Below, one piece after another: positions 33,591-43,265 of a stretch of 64,000 nucleotides of DNA (position 1 is the stretch's first letter; each line of letters opens with the position of its first letter). The position numbers and the translations under genes were made by a program. The stretch is from Ryuthela nishihirai (lineage: Eukaryota > Arthropoda > Arachnida > Araneae > Heptathelidae), in assembly GCA_038380435.1 (NCBI GenBank), contig JAWZYU010000024.1:51174613-51238612 (forward strand). The letters run 5' to 3'. Under the pieces are notes generated by a model that ran no database searches, had not been told where the DNA came from, and saw only the letters and a list, made by a program, of their open reading frames with translations.

Positions 33591-33990
33591 TTCAAAGATG
33601 CTCGTGCTCCTTCTCCGTGAGAAAGGATCTATCGTCATCATTACGCCCCAAGGAACAGGAACTCACTGCCGACAGGAACTGGAAAGGAGAAAAGAAAGAT
33701 AGACAGACAGATAGACTGAGAGAGAGGAGGAGTAGGAGTAGTTAGGAGCTCGTGCTGCTTTGTTATTTTGGGATCACTCGATGCCATACTTGATCAGAGG
33801 TAGTTCCTGGAATACGGAGCTACGACCTCCTCTCTTTCTCCCCCAATACCAGCACAGAGCAGCTCCGAGATCTTCAACTTGTGTCAGTCTGTCTCTCCCG
33901 CTCTTGCTCTTCCCAGCGCACATCCTACGAAGACTCGATCGTGGTTCTTTTTATTTCTTTACCTCATAAGCATTCGTTGTTTGCTGAATT
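33591..33990. other. Base-balanced segment with GA- and CT-rich tracts
   Basis: Contains a GATAGACAGACAGATAGACT purine tract and then AGCTCGTGCTGCTTTGTTAT, which resembles AGCCCGAGCTGCCTTGTTAT inside the putative first exon at 45.67 kb, where a GA-rich tract also lies upstream. It could be a diverged copy or an alternative promoter region. The similarity is short and may be chance. Confidence 0.3.
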
Positions 33991-34059
33991 ATTACTCGCT
34001 CTCAGGGTTTTCAGCAAAATGTCTGTTGCTTTCTTTACTCTCCTTCTCTGTCTGTAGTA

Positions 34060-34745
34060 TTCTTACATCCATTTCTTCATCTAATAATCTATTCCAGTAA
34101 CTGTCTTTCCTTATATGCATTTCATGGTCTAGGACCTATGTCTGTCTCTACTTTCTTTCTTCCTCTATTACCTAGCTCTTTCTCAGTCACCATTTTGTTT
34201 TCACTAGTGCCCAATTTTTTATCTACTATTCCATATCTTTCTCTATTAATAATCTCTTCCTTTAATTTTCTTCATCATCCATCTCTTTTTGCAGTATTCC
34301 GCATCTTCCTCCAGACCCATCTACATCTCCAGCATTCTGCATCTTTCTCTAGGATCCATCCTGTCGTCTAGTATCCATCTCTTTCTCTAATATTCCGTAT
34401 TTCTTTAGTAAGCATCTCTTATAGTATTTATCACTTACTTTACATCAATTTCGTCTTCTAATAATAATCATCTATTTTGCGAATTTTCTTATAATACCTT
34501 TCTCTTCTTCAAGTAATCCATTTCCCTCTACTATCCACCCATTTCTTTTAGCAATAGCCTTTCATTTCAATTCCAGAATACATCTTACTCTATGCCTACC
34601 TCTACCCAATAAGAGACTTCCATAGTATCCTTCTTTTTCTTCTAATATCCATCTCTTCAATATCTAATATAATCTCCATCACTTCTAATATTCATCTCTT
34701 CATTATCTATCATCACCATCACTCTAATATCCAATTCGAAAATGT
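34060..34745. repeat. Degenerate CT-rich tandem repeat
   Basis: Recurring TCTAGTATCCATCTCTTTCT-type phrases, about 25-35 bp apart and heavily diverged. Frames at 33879-34371 are Ser/Leu/Phe-rich by composition only. Confidence 0.55.
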
Positions 34746-35134
34746 TCAACTTCCTTTAATGATCTCGTCCTTCCACAAAATTCTCTTTTATTTTTTCTCA
34801 CTTTTGGAAAGTGTGAAGAATCTTTCCATCAATGTGGGCTTCAACACCAATATCCAGGAAGTGAATCTCTCACTCTACATTCGATGTTCTCTGGTTCTTC
34901 TATAAAACAATTTTTAAAAAAAAAATAAACTTTTTATCGACGTGATTTGGATAATTTCTGGATACATAAGCTTCATCAGTGAAATACGATGGATATTCTG
35001 AAAGTTAGGCACACAAGATCACTCTGACATTGTATATCTTATTTTCCGAACATTCCTTTGTAAAAGTATAGTTAGTTATTGTCATAAAATCAGTCATCAT
35101 ACATTTTTTTTTCAATAATTACGTCCCCTCAGGA

Positions 35135-35440
35135 GGCACTAGTCTGAAGCTCTCGGCAGAAATCCTGTTCAAACAGCCTTTACCGCTGTCTGAGTAAAGA
35201 CTGTTTGATGATCCCAAAAATATCAAATTATGAGAGTGTCAAGTCAGGACTGTGTACGGGATGCTGCAACATCACTAAGCCATTTCTCTGGAAACCTTAA
35301 TGGTTATGCGTTGTTGCATTCTCGTGGAATATGATCACACCATATGTCTGATATAGGAGGTGTGGGGGTGGTTATGCGTTGTTGCATTGTCGTGGAACAT
35401 GATTACACCCTGTGCCTGATCTAGGAGATGCGGGGGGAGG
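35135..35440 (-). pseudogene. Mariner transposase fragment with duplicated HDNA motif
   Basis: On the minus strand the sequence translates to IMFHDNATTHNHPH, then a second VIIFHENATTHNH, then LVMLQHPVHSPDLTLS, stop, FDIFGIIKQSLLR. The family pattern is LLHDNARPH..VLQHPPYSPDLAPSDYHLFGPLK, so this covers the second and third catalytic regions of a mariner D,D34D transposase. The codon matching the third catalytic Asp is a TAA stop (35228-35230). The segment around HDNA is duplicated in tandem (about 35307-35370 and 35371-35438; GTTATGCGTTGTTGCATT in both), and HDN has become HEN in one repeat. Further stops follow. Upstream and downstream parts were not recognised, so this is a dead fragment. 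Confidence 0.75.
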
Positions 35441-35474
35441 AATATATATAATAGGACCATGCCACCTAAACAAA

Positions 35475-35608
35475 GTTTATTTAAGGTTTGTCGCAATGAT
35501 CTAAAGGTTTAAGGCAGCTATATTATATCTCAAAAGCAAATAATATAGCTGCCAAATTAGTTATTTTTAATACACGGCAGGCTACATTTTATTTTGTGCA
35601 TTTGCCGC
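35475..35608 (+). repeat. Dispersed repeat, copy 2
   Basis: Same order of blocks as 31128-31240: GTTTGTCGCAATGATCTAAA, GTTTAAGGCAGC, ATAGCTGCCAAATTAGTTAT, GGCAGGCTACATTTTATTTT. No tandem amplification here. Confidence 0.7.
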
Positions 35609-35860
35609 CACCACCCACTTTGAAAATACTAGTAAGGATAATCGATGCAAAACATTACTGAACTTCATGAATTTCTTTCAATAAATGTTTCAAAGGTCTC
35701 TAATTTCTAATGTTACACTCCAATGGAAATAGTTTCCTGGCCCCCATTTTACTTTTTACTTGTTCGATCGGACACTTACACCCCCACCCCCCCACTCCCT
35801 TTATTTTTTTGTTATAAACCCGAGCCTGGTCACAGCATCTTTCAGTTTCCTGATCCCTTT

Positions 35861-36200
35861 TCGGGAAGGAACTGACTCAATCGGTAACGCGCCAGGCTCG
35901 TAATCTGCAGTTCCCAGATTCGACTCCCACCTATACTAATATTTAAAATTATCTTAACTACCCTGCCCTCGGTAAGAAAGGGAACGCCGATGGGCTTGGA
36001 AAGGTATCCGTCCGTCGGACGAGACGTTAAACCATGATTCGTATGCAGGAAAACCAGACCTTTGTAAGTTAAAGAACACGATGGTCTTGAAGGTAAGCTT
36101 TCATTTATCTCCTCAGCTGTCTAATAAGTGCACTTCTCTGAGGCTTGGAGTCTGCTACTTGGCCATTTAGCCATCATTTGCAAAATATGTTGGTCAGAGG
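35861..36200 (+). mobile_element. SINE-A copy 6, old and diverged, interrupted by copy 7
   Basis: Recognisable head (ACTGACTCAATCGGTAACGC), TGGGCTTGGAAAGG..CCGTCCGTCGG and GTTAAAGAACACGATGG blocks with many changes. Its tail is cut at GGTCAGAGG (36192-36200) and resumes at 36561-36583 (GGTCAGAGGTAAAACAACCA) after copy 7. The nesting gives relative ages: copy 6 is older. Confidence 0.82.
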
Positions 36201-36560
36201 TTGGGTTGTTTTACCTCTGAGCGGCACTTTTTTGCACACCATGGGCTAAATGGCCAGGTCGAAAGGACCCAAAGGCTCAGAGAAGGTTGGAGGAGGGGAC
36301 CCACTGGAACAGATGTTGGAAGACAGATGACAGCCTCCCGTCAAGGCCATCCAGCGTGTTCTTTAACGTGCACAAAGTATGGCTCTCCCGTACACGGTGC
36401 CACGGCTTAACGTCCCATCCAACGGAAGACGGCTTTTCAAGCCCATCAGTGTCCCCTACTGACCGTGGGCAGGGCGGGGAGTTTTGCAGAGATAAGTCTC
36501 AAAGATGACCCAGCTGAGAATCGAACCTGGGAACTGCAAATTACGAGTCTGGCGCGCCGC
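36201..36560 (-). mobile_element. SINE-A copy 7, inserted into copy 6
   Basis: Minus-strand copy, better preserved than its host. Its head is truncated after CTGGCGCGCC. It is flanked by the duplication GGTCAGAGG at 36192-36200 and 36561-36569, which derives from the tail of copy 6. Confidence 0.88.
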
Positions 36561-36672
36561 GGTCAGAGGTAAAACAACCAATCCAAATACTGGTCTATTT
36601 AAATCAACAGATTCCATCAGTCTATCCAGTGTGCCGTAATAAGAGACTTCATTGATGATCCTCACACCATAG

Positions 36673-37058
36673 AGCGGAGGTAGCTCAGTCGGTAGCGTGC
36701 CAGGCTCGTAATCTACAGTTCCCAGATTCGAGTCCCAGCTGGACCAGTGTTGAGATTTATCTCGACGAAACTCCCTGTCTTGCCCTCAGTCAGTAGAGGA
36801 CACCGATGGGCTTGGAAAGGCTCCGTTCATCGGTTACTTTTGGGACATAAAGACGTGACCACGTGTGCGGGAGAGCTATACCCTGTGCACGTTAAAGAAC
36901 AACGCTGGATGGCCTCAAAGAGTGGCTACCATCTGTCTCCTAACAGCTATCCAATGGATCCCCTTCCTAATTCTCTGAGCCCATGGGGTCCTAATGACCT
37001 GTCCATTTAGCGTTTTGTATCCACAAAAAGTGACGCTCACAGGCAAAACAACCCAACC
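36673..37058 (+). mobile_element. SINE-A copy 8, full length, 12-bp imperfect TSD
   Basis: Plus-strand copy with intact B box (GATTCGAGTCC) and complete tail. CTCACACCATAG at 36661-36672 and CTCACACTGTAG at 37059-37070 form the flanking duplication (10 of 12 positions). Confidence 0.9.
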
Positions 37059-37070
37059 CTCACACTGTAG

Positions 37071-37917
37071 GAAAAGGTTCACCAGCAGGACTACGCTTAC
37101 AACCCAAAAGCGTTTTGAAATATTGTGACCAGAAGCTTTTTGTTTCATTTTTTAGCAAATTCGAATGTGAATTTTTTTTTTCATGATGCAGAGGACATGT
37201 GCTTCAATGTAAAAGAAGCCCACTTTTGACTAGGATGTGCTGTGACGCACTTAGTTGTTGGTTGTATCTAGGATGTGCTGTGACGCACTTAGTTCTTAGT
37301 TGTAGTTGTTGGCACACTGTTGGTTGTTTTACAGCTGATGAATAGTTCTAATGAGAATCGCATATGTATATTTCTGTGTTGCTCAGTTAACTGTTTTGGG
37401 ATCCATAGTGATGTCACCTTCTTTTTCGTATCCTAGTTTGATGGACAATTTCAGAGACTCTCGTGTTCAAATGTACATTTTTTGACTTTTCTGACCGGTA
37501 CGTTTCTTTTATGAAGGCGTTAATATGAAAAATGTCGTCGTCTGATGTGGATGAACTTAGTCTTCCTGCACGAAGTTCGTCATTCAAGTCAACACATCAG
37601 GATCAGAATGCAGCACACCAGGCAGAGACCTGTCGTCTATTCATCACGTGATCACCATACGCAGCAGAAATTCAGAAGGAATTTGTGTTGTGTTGGCTTT
37701 TGCATGCAGAAAACGAACAAACTTTTCACCACCACGTTATCCATCTTTTCAGTGCGGTTGCCATTTTGGTTTTGATATCACTGTCTTATACGCAGATCTG
37801 ATATTTTCTTTTGGCTGTTGAAACAAGTAGCGAAAAATCCACCCTGCTGAGAGCTACATCATACCGGGTCCGGACACAGCACTAAAACTCATTTTTTCGA
37901 ATATTGTATATATAATA
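37071..37917. other. Unassigned DNA with a small direct duplication
   Basis: CTAGGATGTGCTGTGACGCA, then CTTAGTT, occurs twice (near 37230 and 37268). The 76-codon frame at 37545 was examined and carries no recognisable domain. Confidence 0.4.
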
Positions 37918-37919
37918 TA

Positions 37920-39060
37920 CAGTAAACCCTCCATGTGCGCGAGTTCTATTTGCGTAAATTTGAATATACGTGAACTGTCTTTAATATTCTCTTTTTTTGG
38001 TACGCGAACTTAAATTCAAACATACGCAAGTTAAACGCAACGTTCAACTTTCACTGTCATTATAGTAAAGACTTTACTACCGCTCTCATTATAATAATAA
38101 AAATTAGTTAATTAAAATTTCATTATAAAAAATACATTTAGTCATTATTAAGAATGGAATGGAAGAGATTGTCGAGACAGCCACTAGACATCTTACGAGG
38201 TCTTTTTGCCAACAAATGCTACATTTTTATTCACGTTTGCATTGCGATCTACGTTAAATGATTTGCATCTTGTGAACTTCAAAAAAGTGCAATTATGCCT
38301 GGAGCCGAAAGGGAGAAGAGAAAGATGATGCGCTTAGAAAAGAAGCTTGAGATTATCTGAAGGATTAAAGCCGGTGAAGGTACGTCGGCCATAGGGAATG
38401 AATTTAGAATTAACGAATCCACGGTGCGCACCATTCGCACAAAGAACGAAGCCATAAAGTTATTTGGACAGCAGATTAAATTTATGTGAATTTTCAAAAT
38501 TTAAAAAAATTCGATTTCTATTCTATGTACCTTTTACAAATATGTAGTTAACTTATTTCTCCTAAACCTTTGTTTTTATCACATTTTATTTGTATTACTT
38601 TAAGTAACCTACGTAAATAATCAATTTACTAAAAATATATAGATGATTGCAAGCCAGTACCGTCGACATGATGTAACATAGAGGCAGCCTGCCTCACGGC
38701 GCCTGTGATGGTCAACCCATTCACTTTTACTTTTCCTTAACCAGTTTTGCTTTATTTACGTTATATTTATCATTTTGGGGATTATTTTTTCATTTTGTGG
38801 ACATTGCAATCCTCATTGTATTAACGTTTCTCATAAAATAAAAACAAAACAGCAATTGGAGATTTTCTTATATTTTATAATCCATCAGGGGCGATATTTA
38901 ACTGTTTGTCCCATGGTGCGATCTAATCTGGCGACGGCCCTGTTGCAAGCGATCACAGAACCTAACCCCCTTACTTCCCTGTTGTTTGTTAAGCTCTGTT
39001 TGCACGAATTTAATGTGCGTGAGGCCTTTGTGGAACGGAACCTTGTGTACCATGGATGAT
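37920..39060 (+). mobile_element. Tigger/pogo-like transposon relic
   Basis: The left end CAGTAAACCCTCCATGTGCG follows TA and matches the style of Tigger termini. A CENP-B-like N-terminus lies at 38295-38489. Near 38998-39050, TTTGCACGAATTTAATGTGC, then GTGAGGCC and GTGGAACGGAACC, resemble the right subterminal region of this class. The right terminus itself is too decayed to place exactly, and most of the transposase is deleted. Confidence 0.65.
38295..38489 (+). pseudogene. CENP-B/Tigger-type transposase N-terminus, broken by a stop
   Basis: Frame starting at 38295: MPGAEREKRKMMRLEKKLEI, then I and a TGA, then RIKAGEGTSAIGNEFRINES, then TVRTIRTKNEAIKLF and a terminal stop. This is the DNA-binding helix-turn-helix of CENP-B/pogo transposases (family pattern: basic start, L..KLEVI.R...GES...IA..F....STV..I...K). 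Only about 60 of the usual several hundred residues remain, with an in-frame TGA after residue 21. The second DNA-binding domain and the DDE catalytic domain are missing. Confidence 0.8.
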
Positions 39061-39339
39061 TGAATGTATGTATCGATGAATGTATATATATATATATGAA
39101 AATATTAATTAAATTTTATACTTTAAATTTCTACCGGTAACTAGATATTTTTAGAAAATTGCTAACTGACTTTTAAAGATTCATAAATAATTTAATAAAA
39201 ATAAAGTAGCAACTTTAATTTATCATTTTTTAAAACTAATAACTTGCATTTGAATTTTTTTATATTTTACTTAATACGAATATTTCATTTCCCACCTTTC
39301 CTCGCTGTTTTTGTTCAACAGTTGTAGTGAATGTAGAAA

Positions 39340-40680
39340 TCAGATTCAAATGACGTGAAAGATTGGTTTCTTCCTGTAATTGTTTTTGTAATAAATATAC
39401 ATCTTTTCAATGCAGAATATTCTTCCGTATGTACGTTGTATATGTATCTACGAATCGGAATAAAATCATGTTCAGTTTTCGTTTCTTCCTCTGATTGATT
39501 TTGTTTCTCTAAACGCTCTGCGCTTTTTCAACGTGAATCGCATTTGGTGTGTCCGTAGTGTGGTGTATATGAGAGTACGATACAAATCAAAGGCATGATT
39601 CGTTTCTTTTCGTCATTGATTTTGTTTGTGTTAGGCAAAGGAATCGGCAACCTCATTTAAGCACTAAATTGTGCAGAGAGAGACTCCGTTGGTCTGGCCA
39701 TGTTGTCCGTATGCATAATTGTAGATTAGCGAATAGGGTTATGAACAGTGTGCCTAAAGGCCTCAGAAAGACGAGGAGACCTAGAATGCGGTGGACAGAA
39801 TGTCAAACAGGGCCTTGTTAGAATTGGTGTACGGTGGCCAGATGCAATAGTTGTAGCTCAGGATAGATATGTTTGGAGAACTAAATTGTACAATCTGGTT
39901 GGACCTCCATCCGTTGCCCATGACTGCTTGAGGATGATGATGATGAATAGATCTGCACTTCTTAATCTGGAATGTCACTCGTTTCTGCGCAGTAAGGTGT
40001 ATCTAGGAATTGAATTGAAATCACTTCCAGGATTCGTTTCTTCCTGTGATTTCGTTTTAATTGTAGAGATATACTTTCCAATGTGTGATTCACTCGTATA
40101 TGCCTTGCTGCGACTATATGAGTGGTGTTCTATTATAATTAGAGTCATAACAAACATGTTTCATCACTTCCTTCAAAAGCTTTTTCCTTGTAGTGTTCCA
40201 CCTTTCCAATGGTTAATAATCTCTTGTGTGGACGCTACTCTTTCTTAATTTGCTTAGCTTGTTGTGAGAATCATCCCCATGGCAAAAGTATGTATCGTTG
40301 CTTCACGCGACGCTTTTGTTTTAATTGTAGAGCTACACCTTCTGAATGTGTTCGTAATGATGCACTCTCACTTGTGTGTGTTAATATTTTGTAAAAATCG
40401 GATTCGTTATTCAGGTGTTGCTTCTCTATTTGAATTTTAGAAGCGTACGCTCACAAATTGTGCACGACACCCATTCCTGTTCGTGTTCTGCATATGCATG
40501 AGTGAGTGGTCTTCGTTACAATTGAACTGAAAGTACAAGATTATTCCAAGCCTCCGATTTTGCTTCTCTATTCGAACTGTAAGACTGGAACTTCTCCAAG
40601 AGTGAACGATATTCCAATCGGATTTCTAATCAAATTTCAACTCAAATGAATCAATTTTTGGAAAGTGTGTTATTTCTGTC
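39340..40680. repeat. Degenerate long-unit tandem repeat (about 130-150 bp), broken by a LINE fragment
   Basis: Phrases such as GATTCGTTTCTTCCTGTGAT, then TTTGTTTTAATTGTAGAG, and CTTCTCTATTTGAATTTTAG recur at 39370, 39478, 39597, 40032, 40310, 40425 and 40560 with divergent sequence between them. The LINE piece at 39673-39950 interrupts the series. The 166-codon frame at 39748-40248 crosses both and is not a gene. Confidence 0.5.
39673..39950 (+). pseudogene. LINE ORF2 C-terminus and 3' tail
   Basis: Translation gives RLRWSGHVVRMHNCRLANRV, then MNSVPKGLRKTRRPRMRWTE, a frameshift near 39805-39815, then LVRIGVRWPDAIVVAQDRYV, then WRTKLYNLVGPP. This is the well-known C-terminal signature after the reverse transcriptase of many arthropod non-LTR elements (LRW.GHV.RM, then RGRP..RW, then A.DR..WR). 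The sequence ends with a GATGATGATGATGA tail. The rest of the element is absent, as expected for a 5'-truncated insertion. Confidence 0.78.
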
Positions 40681-41019
40681 TTAAGTGAAAGATTTTCAAC
40701 TTCTAAATCTGTGAACTTCATTCATATTTCTGTATGTGATTTGCATCCGCGTATGTGTGATTGGTATGGAATACAAATCTGACTGATAGTAAATGAGTTG
40801 GTCGTTGCCTACTATTTTTTTATTTCTCTGTTTGAACTGAAAGAACTTAAAATGTGTGAACGACATTTATTTTTACATTTCCTTCTCGTCCATCCGCTGT
40901 GGGTTGAAACACTTCCCAACTAACCGTAATTTCACATACCTTAATTAATCTATCTTATGTTCCATCATCGGTCTAGAGAATATTTCGCTCATCCATCGGT
41001 TATAATGAATACTGCCAGT
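40681..41019. other. Unassigned DNA
   Basis: Nothing recognised; mixed composition. Confidence 0.4.
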
Positions 41020-41230
41020 ATTAACACCAAAGGGCCTAAACATTATGGCCACCTGTCTAATATGATGTTGCTCCTCCACGTGCCGCCAAAACAGCCCTTA
41101 CTCAACAAGGCATGGACGCTACAAGATTTCTAAAGGTGTCTGTTCTATCTGGTACCAAATCGTTAAACCAGAAGATCCTTTAATCTTGTAAGTTTACGTT
41201 TGCGTCTTGTAAGATGCAAATAATTACGTT
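41020..41230 (-). pseudogene. Tc1-like transposase C-terminus and 3' flank (fish/lamprey-type Tc1 lineage)
   Basis: On the minus strand, reading from about 41170 to 41057, the translation is VPDRTDTFRNLVASMPC, stop, VRAVLAARGGATSY, stop (41057-41059). This corresponds to the last residues of a Tc1-like transposase (usual pattern IP..F..LV.SMPRRVRAVL.A.GG.T.Y). The following DNA, ACAGGTGGCCATAATGTTTA on that strand, resembles the terminal part of a widespread Tc1 group known from teleosts and lampreys (GGTCATAATGTT.). Only this end is present, with a stop inside. Confidence 0.75.
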
Positions 41231-41489
41231 TAACTGACAAACACGTGACATCTGTGTAAAATTACTCCACAAAATCTGATCGCAAAGCCAAATACTTCAG
41301 GCACTGCTGTTGTCTGCATTAATTTACACAAGCGTGTTCATAGAAGATATTGAGGAGGAATTGTAGAATGTACCAGGATGATCCTGTTAGCAGTAGGACA
41401 CGTTTCGGCATAGTGAGATTGCAGGACTGTGTGAAGCCTGCTGGTCTACCCACCATATCGCCGCAAATGTAGACTACGACCAATGAACG

Positions 41490-41905
41490 TTGTTGGGCCA
41501 ATCATCTGAAGAAGGTTGAGTCGTCAGAGTCGTCGCACAGGGGGGGGGGGTCGCACAGGGGAAGGTTGAGTCGTCAGAGTCATCGCAATGGGTTGGGCGC
41601 TGTAGACGCACTACACCACGGGTGAATTACGCGATCTTTGGGCAGGTGGTAGGACACACCCAACAGGAACCATAGCCACCATTCAATGAAATGTAACTAC
41701 TGCTACGGAAGTTCGTATCACGACTAGGACAACTGCCTGGTATTTCTGGGCTGTTGGCTCGCATAGACTGACCTTTATCGTTGCCCATTGTCAGGCTCGG
41801 CTGGACCTGGGTCGGGTTATAGCTACTTGGAATGAGGCATGGTAATGCAAAGTCTTCAGCGACGAAGGAAGCTTCCATTTCTCATTCCAGGTAGCTCTAA
41901 TCCAA
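41490..41905 (+). pseudogene. Tc1-like transposase fragment, plus strand
   Basis: Conceptual translation gives RCRRTTPRVN near 41600, then, after frame changes, HRLTFIVAHCQARLDLGRVI, then ATWNEAW, stop, CKVFSDEGSFHF. The family pattern is LT..HR.ARL.WA..H..WT...W..VLFSDESRF. The SDE at 41858-41866 corresponds to the first catalytic Asp. The second Asp and the final Glu are not visible downstream. It runs opposite to the relic at 41020-41230, so the two are separate insertions or a rearranged copy. A poly-G run at 41541-41550 and several stops confirm decay. Confidence 0.72.
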
Positions 41906-42520
41906 TCTAGGTCCAATCAAGCCTGATAGCTGATGAAGAATAAAATATCTGAATTCCCTCATCACTTACGTTGTCAATTACAACAACTTATAAATTCGAA
42001 ATTTGTTTATTATCTTAATATTATTATATTCTTTATCTAGAAAAAAATTGTTGTTCTTGAAAAGATTAAAAATAGTGGGATAAAAGAAAAGCGTAAAATT
42101 ACGAACGAAGAGCCAAAGTTATTGCTCACAGAAAAGGCATTTATCCCTGTATTGTTGGCTTTCATCAAGGTTTTTGTGCTTGCGGATAAGCAGATGTACA
42201 GGGGCTCTATCAGCAGAACAGAAATATTTCTGTGTGAAACAATTTGATTCTTGGGAATGTTTATGAATTTTTCCTCACCTTTCTACACTAAATCTTTCAT
42301 AAAGACTCCTTTTCACGAAGGCTGTGTTTGCTTGAACTGCTCAACTGGGATTTTCTCTTTTTGGCGAAAGCTAATGCGCAATTCCGGTATTAATTGAATT
42401 ATCAACTGAATGTTTTTCCATACAATTACCATTCGTTACTTGTTTACTACAAATGATTAGTAAACCTTTTAGAAATTTTCTTAGATTAGTATACAGGAAA
42501 ATGGTAAGCGCTCTTTAATT
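41906..42520. other. Unassigned DNA
   Basis: Nothing recognised apart from AT-rich sequence. Confidence 0.4.
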
Positions 42521-42524
42521 TTCA

Positions 42525-43265
42525 ATAGCATAATTTTTGCTACAAACATTCTTATTTGCAATTCTTATTTACAATAGCATAATTGTTGCTACAAACATTC
42601 TTATTTGCAATTCTTATTTACAATAGCATAATTGTTGCTACAAACATTCTTATTTGCAATTCTTATTTACAATAGCATAATTGTTGCTACAAACATTCTT
42701 ATTTGCAATTCTTATTTACAATAGCATAATTGTTGCTACAAACATTCTTATTTACAGAAATTATTAATAGAATAATTGTTGTTACATACTTTCATATTAA
42801 TATAAATCATTAATAAAATAATTTTGCTGCTATAAACTTTCTTATTAACATAATCATATATAAAATAATTGATATTATACACTTATTTATTATCATAATT
42901 ATAAATAGCATAATTTTACTTATTTTCTTACGAACATAAATTATTAACATCCTTGTTATATACTTTCTTTTTAGTATATCTTATTAATGTGATAATTGTT
43001 GTTAATACTTTCTAACTTACATAAATTATTAAGAGAATAATTGTTGCTATATATACTTTCTTATTAACTTATATTATTAAAAGAATAATGGTTGTTATAA
43101 ACTTTATAGTAACATAAATTATTAATAAAATAATTGTTGCTATACTCTTTATTATTAACTTAAATTATTAATTGAATAAATTGCTGTTGTGTACTTTTAT
43201 ATTAACATAAATTATTTATGAAATAATTGTTGTCATGCACTTTTATATTAGCATAAATTATTAAT
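42525..43265. repeat. Tandem array: five near-identical 44-bp units grading into decayed ones
   Basis: From about 42530 to 42760 the unit AATAGCATAATTGTTGCTAC, then AAACATTCTTATTTGCAATT, repeats almost perfectly. Further right the same pattern (AATAATTGTTG, ..CTTTCTTATTAACATAAATT) continues with increasing divergence to about 43265. This looks like recent re-expansion at the left edge of an old array. Confidence 0.88.

Noticed and set aside
39748..40248. 166-codon frame on the plus strand
   Set aside because: The first third is the frameshifted LINE C-terminus; the rest runs through a degenerate tandem repeat without protein features.
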